Below are positions 7,321 through 13,543 of a stretch of 20,603 nt of DNA, piece after piece. The first letter of the stretch is position 1; each line of letters starts with the position of its first letter. A model generated the notes under the pieces. That model was not told the origin of the DNA, made no database searches, and was given only the letters and a program-made list of their open reading frames with translations. The translations under genes were made by a program, and so were the position numbers. The DNA lies in the NCBI GenBank assembly GCA_031274985.1, contig JAISPK010000129.1, forward strand, positions 1-20,603, written 5' to 3'. The DNA comes from Coriobacteriales bacterium (GTDB lineage Bacteria > Actinomycetota > Coriobacteriia > Coriobacteriales > UBA8131).

Positions 7321-7857
7321 TCAGCCTTTCTCTTCAGCTGTTGTACTGTCAGCACTCGTCGAGCAAGGCACGGCAACACCGAGCGCCCTGATGGCCTGTG
7401 CGACCAGATCATAGTTTTCTTTGCTGCTCGCTCCTGTTTTGTCGAGGGCAAGATAGAGCGTTGAGATTGCTCTGGCTGATAATTCGGAGAGCCAGAGATT
7501 GTTAGAGGCAGTCAGGAGGTCGTTGATGAAGCCCTCCTCCATGCCGCCAATCGCATGCAAAACGTGCTGCAGGTTTGCCTGGAGTGGCTGCGCCGACAGC
7601 TGTTCACGAATCTCGGAGAGCGAGAGCCCCTCTTTCATGGACTGTATGGCTTCGAGGCGCTCTAACACGAGTTTGCGGGGAAAGAAGGTCTCCTGGCCGG
7701 TATAGGCGCTGCGCTTGTCAAACCACTCTTCCGGTATCAGACCTTCGCGCTTCCAGCGGTAAAGCTGGCCATACGAGATGCCCGTCTCGCGCAACAAATC
7801 CTTTTTTGAGATCACGTTTTGGACCTCGCTTGGAGTCTCATCCGGGGATTCATTCAT
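7321..7857 (-). CDS. YhbD-like (DUF4004) MerR-type helix-turn-helix regulator
   Basis: This is a 178-residue predicted DNA-binding protein. Residues 15-85 hold an atypical MerR-like winged helix: VISKKDLLRETGISYGQLYR, then a W-K-R-E-G-L-I-P-E-E-W-F wing and a TGQETFFP segment. This series is characteristic of B. subtilis YhbD and relatives. The C-terminal half (95-165) is helical and may dimerise or sense a signal. The frame continues up to a GTG at 7914, but the ATG at 7857 is preferred because AAAGGGG lies directly upstream and it gives the family-like N-terminus. It is the first gene of a three-gene operon with the bactofilin-like and MBL genes, the same pairing of regulator and bactofilin as in Bacillus. 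A near-consensus promoter overlapped by a 15-bp palindrome lies 100-130 bases upstream, so autoregulation is likely (inferred). Confidence 0.85.
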   Translation of the reverse strand: MNESPDETPSEVQNVISKKDLLRETGISYGQLYRWKREGLIPEEWFDKRSAYTGQETFFPRKLVLERLEAIQSMKEGLSLSEIREQLSAQPLQANLQHVLHAIGGMEEGFINDLLTASNNLWLSELSARAISTLYLALDKTGASSKENYDLVAQAIRALGVAVPCSTSADSTTAEEKG

Positions 7858-7942
7858 AGGGGAGCCCCCCTTTCTCGTAGCTGTCTGTTTGCAGGAGAGT
7901 AAAGGTTGACGCACAACTGCCGAACCCTACTTCTGGCAACAG

Positions 7943-7979
7943 AACAAAACATTGTTACGCAATATAACAATGTTTTGTT
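7943..7979. promoter_or_regulatory. Perfect 15-bp inverted repeat overlapping the promoter (likely operator)
   Basis: The left arm AACAAAACATTGTTA (7943-7957) and right arm TAACAATGTTTTGTT (7965-7979) are perfect reverse complements around a 7-base spacer (CGCAATA). The repeat covers most of the promoter spacer, the whole -10 box and the predicted transcription start. A direct repeat TTGTTACGC (7952-7960 and 7975-7983) is embedded. It is AT-rich, unlike its surroundings, and has no U-tract after it, so an operator is more plausible than a terminator. The YhbD-like regulator is the obvious candidate ligand (inference). Confidence 0.75.
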
Positions 7980-7989
7980 ACGCTGTCAA
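7961..7989 (-). promoter_or_regulatory. Strong sigma-70-type promoter of the yhbD-like operon
   Basis: On the minus strand TTGACA (7989-7984) and TATATT (7966-7961) are separated by exactly 17 bases. It points toward the YhbD-like gene and predicts a leader of about 95 bases. This is the best promoter match in the window. Confidence 0.8.
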
Positions 7990-8064
7990 GAGCAGCTTTT
8001 CCACCCTGCAGCTTCTGCGTCTTCTCCGGCTTCTCCGCACGAGACCCGCTCTCCTGTACCTACA

Positions 8065-8098
8065 CAAAAACAGGGAGCCGTGATTGCTCACGGCTCCC
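8065..8098 (-). terminator. Intrinsic terminator of the lipoprotein gene
   Basis: An 11-bp perfect stem, GGGAGCCGTGA (8073-8083) with TCACGGCTCCC (8088-8098), closes a 4-base loop. On the minus strand it is followed by TGTTTTTG (8072-8065). It sits 65 bases after the lipoprotein stop. The rest of 7990-8162 shows nothing else I can support. Confidence 0.85.
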
Positions 8099-8162
8099 GG
8101 AAAAGTTGACTTTTAGGGGATTGCTTCATCCCGTTGTGCTGCAATAAACCAAAAACAACCGC

Positions 8163-8588
8163 TTACTTTTTCTTGAACTTCATGGTAAAGCCCAGCCCTT
8201 TACCGCCGGCAAGCTCATCGCTGGCCACCCAGATAAGCGTGTCGCCATCAAAGGAGATGCTTGCCAGGCCTGCCTCATCCTGCCAGGTGATGGTATCGCC
8301 ATCAATGGCAAAGGGTACATCAAGCTCCTCGCCGTTCAGGTTCATGGTAAAGCTCTTGTTGCTCTTTATCTCGATGTATTGATTTGCGAGTCCACCGGAC
8401 GTTGCCATAGCTAGTTCCAGTTGCTCGCCCTCGATTACTATTCCCTGTGACTCCATGTAATACAGCTGGTACTTGCCTACTTCGGGACCAGCCTGCTCTT
8501 CGGCAGCTCCAAAGCAGCCCACTACCGAGATTGCCACGACTCCTGCAATACACAGAATCAACGCAGCTCTTAGTGCCTTCTTAATCAT
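8163..8588 (-). CDS. Small predicted lipoprotein of unknown function
   Basis: This 141-residue protein starts MIKKALRAALILCIAGVVAI and reaches a lipobox VVGC with the acylated cysteine at about residue 25. The exported part is therefore probably tethered to the outer face of the membrane. The mature domain is short, acidic then beta-rich, with repeated x-G-D-T-I/L-x-W strands (AIDGDTITWQDE, SFDGDTLIWVAS) that suggest a small beta-barrel or sandwich; it ends in the basic MKFKKK. I do not recognise a named family with certainty. The frame runs up to 8663, but the ATG at 8588 gives the signal peptide directly at the N-terminus and has AAGGG (8603-8599) about ten bases upstream. It is transcribed alone between its own extended -10 promoter and a terminator, divergent from the aldo/keto reductase. 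Confidence 0.78.
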   Translation of the reverse strand: MIKKALRAALILCIAGVVAISVVGCFGAAEEQAGPEVGKYQLYYMESQGIVIEGEQLELAMATSGGLANQYIEIKSNKSFTMNLNGEELDVPFAIDGDTITWQDEAGLASISFDGDTLIWVASDELAGGKGLGFTMKFKKK

Positions 8589-8647
8589 GATTGTATATCC
8601 CTTCGCCGAAATTACCGATATGGTTCTCCCACACAAAACAATTGTGG

Positions 8648-8656
8648 AGTATATCA
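8648..8656 (-). promoter_or_regulatory. Extended -10 promoter of the lipoprotein gene
   Basis: On the minus strand TGATATACT (8656-8648) fits the extended -10 pattern TGn-TATAAT, with no good -35 at 17 bases. It lies 60 bases upstream of the lipoprotein ATG. Confidence 0.5.
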
Positions 8657-8755
8657 TAGACAATCCGGTTAGGGCTCAGCTTTCCGGTAAAAACGGCGAG
8701 ACACAAATCACGTAAAATGAAGGGGCCCTCGAAGGAGCAACGAAAGGAAAGGCGC

Positions 8756-9772
8756 ATGAAAAAGGTCAGGTTTGGTCGAACCGAGCTGCAGGTAAGCAAA
8801 ATAGCCCTGGGCGGCATTCCCCTCCAGCGTCTTACCAAGGCAGAGGCCATCGCGGTAGTACATGAATCCTTAGCGCTGGGCATCAACTTCATTGACACCG
8901 CCAACTTCTATCTGGACAGCGAGGAGAAGATCGGAGCGGCCATCCGGGGAATCCCGCGCCAAGAACTGGTGTTGTCAACAAAATCCCTGGGGCAAACAGC
9001 GGCAGATCTTACCGCGCACCTCAACAACAGTCTTAAATTGCTGGGCGTGGATTACGTGGATATATTTCACCTTCATAGTGTCAGTACGCCCGAACGCCTG
9101 AACAACGTGTTCAAAGAAAACGGCACCTTTGAGTGGCTGCAAGAACAGGTCAAGGCGGGCAAGGTTCGCTTTCCTGCGTTCTCAAGCCATCGTATAGACC
9201 TGGCGCTCCAGCTCATGGAAACCAACCGGTTTGACGTGGTGCAGCTGCCGTTTAACTATGTTGACCAGGAGGGCGAAGAAGCCATAAACCTCGCCCGCCA
9301 ACTCGACCTTGGCTTTATCTGCATGAAGCCTCTGGGTGGCGGGCGGCTCACCGATGCCGGCTCAGCCTTTCGCTTTCTTATGCAGTACGATAACCTCGTG
9401 CCCAACCCGGGCATCGAAACGTTGGAGGAGATCCGCGAGATTGCTGCTATCGTTGCGTCTAACGCTAGCCTCACGCTCGCAGACGAGACCGAGATAGCCC
9501 GCGTGCGCGCAGAGCTGGGTACCCAGTGGTGCCATAAGTGTGATTACTGTCAGCCCTGTTTGCAGGGCGTGCAGATCAGCGGGGCGCTGACTGTTGAGTG
9601 TACTTTTAAGCGCTACAACGTAGAAGGAGCCCGCCTCTTAATTGACAGGCCTGTTGAGTCGGCGCGCGCCTGCACCGAATGCGGCGACTGCCTTCCGCGC
9701 TGTCCGTATCAACTAAACATCCCCCAGCTCCTCAAAGAGAACATCGCCTTTTACGATTCAATCGTTACATAA
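8756..9772 (+). CDS. Aldo/keto reductase with C-terminal 4Fe-4S cluster motifs
   Basis: This 338-residue cytosolic oxidoreductase has a TIM-barrel aldo/keto reductase domain at 1-255. The catalytic tetrad is D47, Y52 (IDTANFY), K76 (LSTKS) and H107 (FHLHS). A C-terminal ferredoxin-like part follows, with CHKCDYCQPC (C259, C262, C265, C268) and CTECGDCLPRCP (C306, C309, C312, C316). This is the COG1453-type architecture common in anaerobes. Such enzymes reduce carbonyls with NAD(P)H, and the clusters suggest electron exchange with ferredoxin-like partners; the substrate is unknown. The frame extends to an ATG at 8717, but the ATG at 8756 has AAAGGA (8743-8748) seven bases upstream and gives the canonical MKKVRFGRTELQVSKIALGG start. 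A TAAAAT at 8713-8718 could be its -10 box, without a clear -35. Confidence 0.9.
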   Translation: MKKVRFGRTELQVSKIALGGIPLQRLTKAEAIAVVHESLALGINFIDTANFYLDSEEKIGAAIRGIPRQELVLSTKSLGQTAADLTAHLNNSLKLLGVDYVDIFHLHSVSTPERLNNVFKENGTFEWLQEQVKAGKVRFPAFSSHRIDLALQLMETNRFDVVQLPFNYVDQEGEEAINLARQLDLGFICMKPLGGGRLTDAGSAFRFLMQYDNLVPNPGIETLEEIREIAAIVASNASLTLADETEIARVRAELGTQWCHKCDYCQPCLQGVQISGALTVECTFKRYNVEGARLLIDRPVESARACTECGDCLPRCPYQLNIPQLLKENIAFYDSIVT

Positions 9773-9795
9773 CAGGAGGGCTCACGTCCCCCTGT
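9772..9795 (+). other. Imperfect stem-loop between the aldo/keto reductase and thpR genes
   Basis: ACAGG and GGG (9772-9780, one bulged A) pair with CCC and CCTGT (9788-9795) around a 7-base loop, overlapping the last base of the stop codon. No U-tract follows. It may aid 3'-end formation, but this is weakly supported. Confidence 0.3.
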
Positions 9796-9818
9796 CAACC
9801 TAAGGTACAATGCAGCCC

Positions 9819-10376
9819 ATGAGACTTTTTGTTGCCATAGATCTGCCTGACGAGGCCAAAGAAGAGCTCAACCGGCTCACTTTGGAGCTCAGACGGGCTT
9901 CTTGCGCCGGCAGTTTTGTGCCGCAGGAAAACGCACACCTGACCCTCGTTTTCATCGGCGAGACCCAACGCGTCAACGAGGCCAAGGCGGCGCTGCAACA
10001 GGTGGCAGCAAGCTTCAGGGTGCACCCGGGCGCACCGCCCGACGAAAGCTTTGAGATCAACCTCTTGGGCATCGGCAGTTTCAAACAGCGAAAAGGACAT
10101 ACCTGGTGGGTGGGCATCAGTGAAGACGCAGGTCTCGCGTATCTCAAAATCTTGCAAAGCGAAGTAGCCACCGCGCTGGCAAACGCAGGCTTTGAACTCG
10201 AGAAGCGTTTCTACAAGCCCCATATCACGCTGGCACGCTCGGTCAAAACCACCCGTTTAGTGCACTTGGAACCAGCTCCACTGAGCGTGAAGGTACAGGA
10301 ATTCATCCTCTACCGTTCTCACGCGGAGCAGGGCAAACAGGTCTACACCCCCCTTGCAGTCTTTCCTTTTTGTTAA
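9819..10376 (+). CDS. thpR: RNA 2',3'-cyclic phosphodiesterase (LigT/ThpR family)
   Basis: This 185-residue 2H-phosphoesterase has both catalytic H-x-T motifs: HLTLVFIG (H40, T42) and HITLAR (H135, T137). The N-terminus MRLFVAIDLPDE is the family's usual start. Members hydrolyse 2',3'-cyclic phosphate ends of RNA, and some ligate tRNA halves in vitro. The ATG at 9819 gives the canonical N-terminus; an in-frame ATG at 9810 would add three residues. Neither has a normal Shine-Dalgarno site: TAAGG (9801-9805) is too close to 9810 and too far from 9819. A -10-like TACAAT (9806-9811) would place the transcript start almost on the 9819 ATG, so a leaderless message is possible. The gene's end contains the promoter of the next operon. 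Confidence 0.88.
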   Translation: MRLFVAIDLPDEAKEELNRLTLELRRASCAGSFVPQENAHLTLVFIGETQRVNEAKAALQQVAASFRVHPGAPPDESFEINLLGIGSFKQRKGHTWWVGISEDAGLAYLKILQSEVATALANAGFELEKRFYKPHITLARSVKTTRLVHLEPAPLSVKVQEFILYRSHAEQGKQVYTPLAVFPFC

Positions 10377-10395
10377 AATGGTAACGTACTTACCA
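10371..10395 (+). promoter_or_regulatory. Extended -10 promoter and palindrome at the head of the nif3-mntP-thiT-thiN operon
   Basis: TGTTAAAAT (10371-10379) is an extended -10 box lying over the end of thpR. Directly after it is the perfect inverted repeat TGGTAA-CGTAC-TTACCA (10379-10395), which covers the expected transcription start near 10386. That position suits a repressor operator. The ribosome site is a doubled AGGAG (10409-10418) before the ATG at 10422. Confidence 0.55.
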
Positions 10396-10421
10396 GGATC
10401 ATTACTCCAGGAGAGGAGAGC

Positions 10422-11276
10422 ATGACTACTGCCCGAAAACTTGAGCAGTTGCTGTTTGATGCCTATCCGGCGAAAGACGCAATACCTGACGATCGCATAG
10501 GCTTGCTCGTTGGAGACGCCACCGCAGAGGTGCGAGGCATTGCTTTGGCTCTCGATGCAAAGGTTGCCAATATTGAGGCTGCCTTTGCTGCTGGTTGCAA
10601 TGTTTTGGTTTCCCATCATCCGGTGTTCTGGTATCCTCCAACCGAGTTTTTGAGGCAGGGGCTCTCGGAAGGCGCGGCTGTCTACAGGGCAGCTGAGCTG
10701 GGCGTGGCTCTCATTGCCATGCACACCAATCTGGACTGTGCTCCCGAAACAAAAGGGCTGCTCCTCGAGCCCGCAGGCTTTACCTATAGCGCGCCGCTCT
10801 CTCTGCCCCGGGAAACAGAGGCCGAATTAAGAGTGGCCAAAAAAACAGCGGACACCTCTGAGGAGCGGGCAAAAACTCCCGAGCTCACCCCGTCAATGGG
10901 CCAGATGGGCGTGCCAAAAGACGGCAAGCCGGTAAGCCTCCAACAGGTGGCAAGCCTCTACAAAAATGCTTTTGGAGCTGTTGCAAAGGTGTGGGGCTCG
11001 CCGGAAAAAGTCATCGGGCAGCTTGCCTGCTGTTCTGGCGGCGGCGGGTCTTTGGTACAGCGGGTCATCAATCTTGGCGCGGACTGTTACGTCACCGGCG
11101 AAGTTGCCTATCACGAGGCATTGACGCTGGCTGACGCAGACGTAGCCCTCATCGAGTTGGGACACGACCGCAGTGAGTTGCCCTACCGTGAGCACCTCTA
11201 TAAAACCCTGCTCGCAGCAGGTATTGACGAATCACTACTGCACATCCTCGGACCAACTGCCAGCTGGTGGCAGTGA
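10422..11276 (+). CDS. Nif3-like dinuclear metal centre protein (GTP cyclohydrolase I type 2 homologue family)
   Basis: This 284-residue soluble protein carries the metal-binding motifs of the Nif3/YqfO/YbgI family: VSHHPVFW (H65, H66), MHTNLDCAP (H101, D105) and LGHDRSELPYREHL (H248, E252). Family members form hexameric toroids with a two-metal site at each subunit. Their cellular role is unsettled, and the label GTP cyclohydrolase type 2 rests on limited data. The central insertion (about 135-165) is rich in K, E and P, shorter than the PII-like insert of YqfO-type proteins, and probably a flexible linker. The gene starts the operon and is followed 15 bases later by the MntP-like gene. Confidence 0.88.
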   Translation: MTTARKLEQLLFDAYPAKDAIPDDRIGLLVGDATAEVRGIALALDAKVANIEAAFAAGCNVLVSHHPVFWYPPTEFLRQGLSEGAAVYRAAELGVALIAMHTNLDCAPETKGLLLEPAGFTYSAPLSLPRETEAELRVAKKTADTSEERAKTPELTPSMGQMGVPKDGKPVSLQQVASLYKNAFGAVAKVWGSPEKVIGQLACCSGGGGSLVQRVINLGADCYVTGEVAYHEALTLADADVALIELGHDRSELPYREHLYKTLLAAGIDESLLHILGPTASWWQ

Positions 11277-11291
11277 TCAAGGAAAGGGACC

Positions 11292-11891
11292 ATGTTAATT
11301 ATCGAAATCATCATACTTGGCCTCATACTCAGCTTAGATGCTCTGGCCATTACCATTACCAACCTCATGGTCTACCCCGGTCTCTCCCGCACCAGAAGCC
11401 TGATGCTGCCCCTTACCTTTGGATTATTCCAGGGAGCCATGATCCTTGTGGGCTACTTTATCGGCAGCCTGGCGCTGAGTTACGTCAAAGCCTTCGCAGG
11501 GCCAATAGGGCTTGCTATCCTCGCGGTCATTGGCGCAAGGATGATCTTTGACGCAGTCAAGGACATCCGTAAAGATAAGAAGAAAAAAGAGCTCGGCTCT
11601 GAACTAGTCGAAAACACTGAGCTCCTGGAGCCGGAAACAAAGTTGCGCACCACCACGATTCTGCTCGAAGGCGTGGCCTCCTCACTCGATGCCCTCATTG
11701 TGGGCGTGTCGCTGGTTGCCCTGGGCTTTAACATCTATATGACCTCGACCATCGTTGGAATCACGACATTCCTGGTGTGCCTGGTAGGACTGTTTATCGG
11801 AAAACGCCTTGGGGTAATACTGGTTGAGAAGGCCCAGATCGTCGGCGGCATCGCGCTTATTCTCATCGGCATCAACATCTGCTTCTTTTAG
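11292..11891 (+). CDS. MntP-like (DUF204) manganese efflux family membrane protein
   Basis: This 199-residue membrane protein has six predicted helices in two matching halves, each beginning with the family signature: LILSLDALAIT (D16) and GVASSLDALIVGVS (D133). A charged cytoplasmic loop at 88-120, very rich in K and E, separates the halves. In E. coli MntP the equivalent aspartates are needed for Mn2+ export; the two halves probably pack as an inverted repeat. The ATG at 11292 follows AAGGA (11279-11283) by eight bases. It sits between nif3-like and thiT with short gaps, so all are probably co-transcribed. A role in manganese homeostasis is the family expectation; a different divalent cation or substrate cannot be excluded. 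No manganese riboswitch was seen upstream. Confidence 0.8.
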   Translation: MLIIEIIILGLILSLDALAITITNLMVYPGLSRTRSLMLPLTFGLFQGAMILVGYFIGSLALSYVKAFAGPIGLAILAVIGARMIFDAVKDIRKDKKKKELGSELVENTELLEPETKLRTTTILLEGVASSLDALIVGVSLVALGFNIYMTSTIVGITTFLVCLVGLFIGKRLGVILVEKAQIVGGIALILIGINICFF

Positions 11892-11915
11892 TTGGCGCTG
11901 GGTGAGGGAGTCTTG

Positions 11916-12557
11916 ATGAGCAGCACGAGGACCCTCGTCATCACTGAGGTAGCATTGGCTATCGCCCTTGCAACCGTCCTGAACTTCTTGCAGATAAGAC
12001 TGCCCGTTAACCTCTTTGGCGGATCGCTCAATCTGTCTATGCTGCCCCTGGCCGTGGTAGCGTTGCGCCGCGGGGCGTTGAGCGGTGCGGTGGCAGGAAC
12101 GATTTTTGGGCTCATTGACCTGCTGATCGAACCCTTCTTTCTCATGCCCCTACAGGTCGTGCTGGATTATCCGCTGCCTTACCTGCTCTTTGGGCTTGGC
12201 GTGGGGCTCTTCTGCGGGCTGTACCATAAGCTTTCAGCAAGAGTCACTTCTGCAGCAACGGGGCGCCAACTGGCACAGGGTTCGCTCATCATTGTGTTTG
12301 CTCTTATCATCGGCGGCCTCTTGCGACTCGCTTCGCACGTGGCGAGCGGGGTCGTGTTTTTTGCAGCGTATGCTGCCGACTTCTTTGCGCTCAACCCCAC
12401 GCTGTTGTTGGCCGGGCCGGTAGATTCCGGGCTCAATCTCTGGATCTATTCCCTGGGATATAATCTCATCTATCTCGTGCCTTCGCTCATAGGTGCAGCG
12501 CTCTGTCTTTTGGTGATTGCCCCGGTTTTAGCAAGAGCAGTGCCGGTAAGGAAGTAA
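11916..12557 (+). CDS. thiT: Thiamine ECF transporter substrate-binding S component (ThiT/YuaJ family)
   Basis: This 213-residue membrane protein has about six helices. The ThiT signature GGSLNLSMLPLAVVALRRG (35-53) is followed by a G-x-x-x-G-x-x-F-G-L-x-D helix and LMPLQVVLDYPLPY (76-89), which matches thiamine-binding S components. Such subunits bind thiamine with high affinity at the outer face and work with a shared energising module (EcfT and two EcfA ATPases) normally coded elsewhere; none is in this window. The frame begins directly after the MntP stop with a TTG at 11892, but the ATG at 11916 has GAGGGAG (11904-11910) at suitable spacing. The next gene, thiamine pyrophosphokinase, starts one base after its stop, so uptake and activation are coded together, which strengthens the vitamin assignment. 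Confidence 0.87.
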   Translation: MSSTRTLVITEVALAIALATVLNFLQIRLPVNLFGGSLNLSMLPLAVVALRRGALSGAVAGTIFGLIDLLIEPFFLMPLQVVLDYPLPYLLFGLGVGLFCGLYHKLSARVTSAATGRQLAQGSLIIVFALIIGGLLRLASHVASGVVFFAAYAADFFALNPTLLLAGPVDSGLNLWIYSLGYNLIYLVPSLIGAALCLLVIAPVLARAVPVRK

Positions 12558-12558
12558 G

Positions 12559-13347
12559 ATGCAAAAAACTTCTCAACCACAAAAAAAGACGCCGGACAAC
12601 GGCGCTCTTTTGGTCTCCGGTTCTCCGGTTGGCGTGAGCCCCGACCTGTTGCACGACCTTGCCGCTGCGGCTGAGTTTATCCTGGCCCTGGACTCCGGTG
12701 GCGACCAACTGGCAGCAGCAGGCTTGCTGCCCGACTTGCTCCTGGGAGACCTTGACTCGCTTAGTCAAAACACCCTGACGTACTTTGAAAAAAACGATGT
12801 TCCCGTGCAAGCCTTTGACTCCTACAAGAATGCCACCGACCTTGAGCTGGGAATCGAAGAGCTCTCTGCGCGCGGATACCAGCGTATCGTTGCAACCAAT
12901 ATAGCGGGTGGTCGCACGGATCATATGCTGGGGTCGTTGGGCGCACTCGCTCACGCGGCGGGCGAAAAAGGTATGCAGGTTGCGTACCGGGACAACCGGG
13001 AAGCCTGCTTCTTTGTCAGCGGCGCTCAAAACACTGAGACAAAAGTCCTCGAGTTGGAGTTCCAAAAGGGCGACCTGGTAGCAATTGAGAGCTTTGAGGC
13101 AGGACAGGTGAGCAAGCTCCAACCGCCTTTCTTCTCGCTTGCTGCGCCTGCGCATATCTCGCTGATAGCTTGGGGCGGCCCCGCGACAGTCTCACTCAGG
13201 GGTACTGAGTGGGAGCTCGATCACCACACGCTCAGCCCCTCAAGCGCCCTCGCGGTTTCCAACGTCGCGCGCTGCCCAAAGCTGCGCCTTGAGGTGCATG
13301 GCACGGGCACAGTACTCCTGCTGCTTACGCAACAAGCGCGCCCGTAG
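12559..13347 (+). CDS. thiN: Thiamine diphosphokinase (thiamine pyrophosphokinase)
   Basis: This 262-residue cytosolic enzyme transfers pyrophosphate from ATP to thiamine, giving thiamine diphosphate. Its motifs are ALDSGGDQL (43-51), the Mg-binding LLGDLDSL (61-68), KNATDLELGI (90-99) and GGRTDHMLGSL (117-127). A C-terminal beta domain ends with LSPSSALAVSNVA, matching the substrate-side S-N-x motif of the family. The N-terminal 14 residues are polar and variable. The ATG follows the thiT stop by a single base, and AAGGA at the end of thiT supplies the ribosome site, so translation is coupled. It is the last gene of the operon; a hairpin with a T-run follows at 13370. Confidence 0.93.
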   Translation: MQKTSQPQKKTPDNGALLVSGSPVGVSPDLLHDLAAAAEFILALDSGGDQLAAAGLLPDLLLGDLDSLSQNTLTYFEKNDVPVQAFDSYKNATDLELGIEELSARGYQRIVATNIAGGRTDHMLGSLGALAHAAGEKGMQVAYRDNREACFFVSGAQNTETKVLELEFQKGDLVAIESFEAGQVSKLQPPFFSLAAPAHISLIAWGGPATVSLRGTEWELDHHTLSPSSALAVSNVARCPKLRLEVHGTGTVLLLLTQQARP

Positions 13348-13353
13348 CAAAAA

Positions 13354-13386
13354 GCGCTTATTGAGCGCCAAAAACCGGGGTTTTTT
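13354..13386 (+). terminator. Probable terminator after thiN
   Basis: A 5-bp stem GCGCT/AGCGC (13354-13368) is followed by AAAAAC-CGGG-GTTTTT (13370-13385) with one further T. The second hairpin has a self-complementary A/T flank and could stop transcription in either direction. It is weaker than the other terminators in the window. Confidence 0.5.
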
Positions 13387-13392
13387 AAAAAA

Positions 13393-13425
13393 TGCTGCCC
13401 TTGGCTGCATAAAAACGGGGCAGCA
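13393..13425 (+). other. Stem-loop in the thiN-pntA gap
   Basis: TGCTGCCC (13393-13400) pairs with GGGCAGCA (13418-13425), a perfect 8-bp stem with a 17-base loop. It lies 120-150 bases upstream of pntA and is not followed by a U-tract. If pntA has a promoter at 13480-13507, it lies outside that transcript. Confidence 0.4.
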
Positions 13426-13479
13426 CAAAGACATTCCACCTTGCTTGATGACCATAAAGCAAATTGTGGCTATTTCTGA

Positions 13480-13507
13480 TTGAATAATTTTTTCTAAGCG
13501 TTATGCT
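13480..13507 (+). promoter_or_regulatory. Candidate pntAB promoter
   Basis: TTGAAT (13480-13485) and TATGCT (13502-13507) are separated by 16 bases in a markedly AT-rich stretch. The predicted leader is about 30 bases and includes GGAGG (13535-13539). Confidence 0.4.
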
Positions 13508-13543
13508 CATTTAATAAGGTTACTACGAGAGAATGGAGGATAC

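Noticed and set aside
7906..8109. Plus-strand open frame of 67 codons
   Set aside because: It runs through the promoter, the palindrome and the terminator stem, and its product is low-complexity.
10377..10421. TPP riboswitch upstream of the thiT-thiN operon
   Set aside because: The gap is 45 bases and lacks the conserved thi-box sequences.
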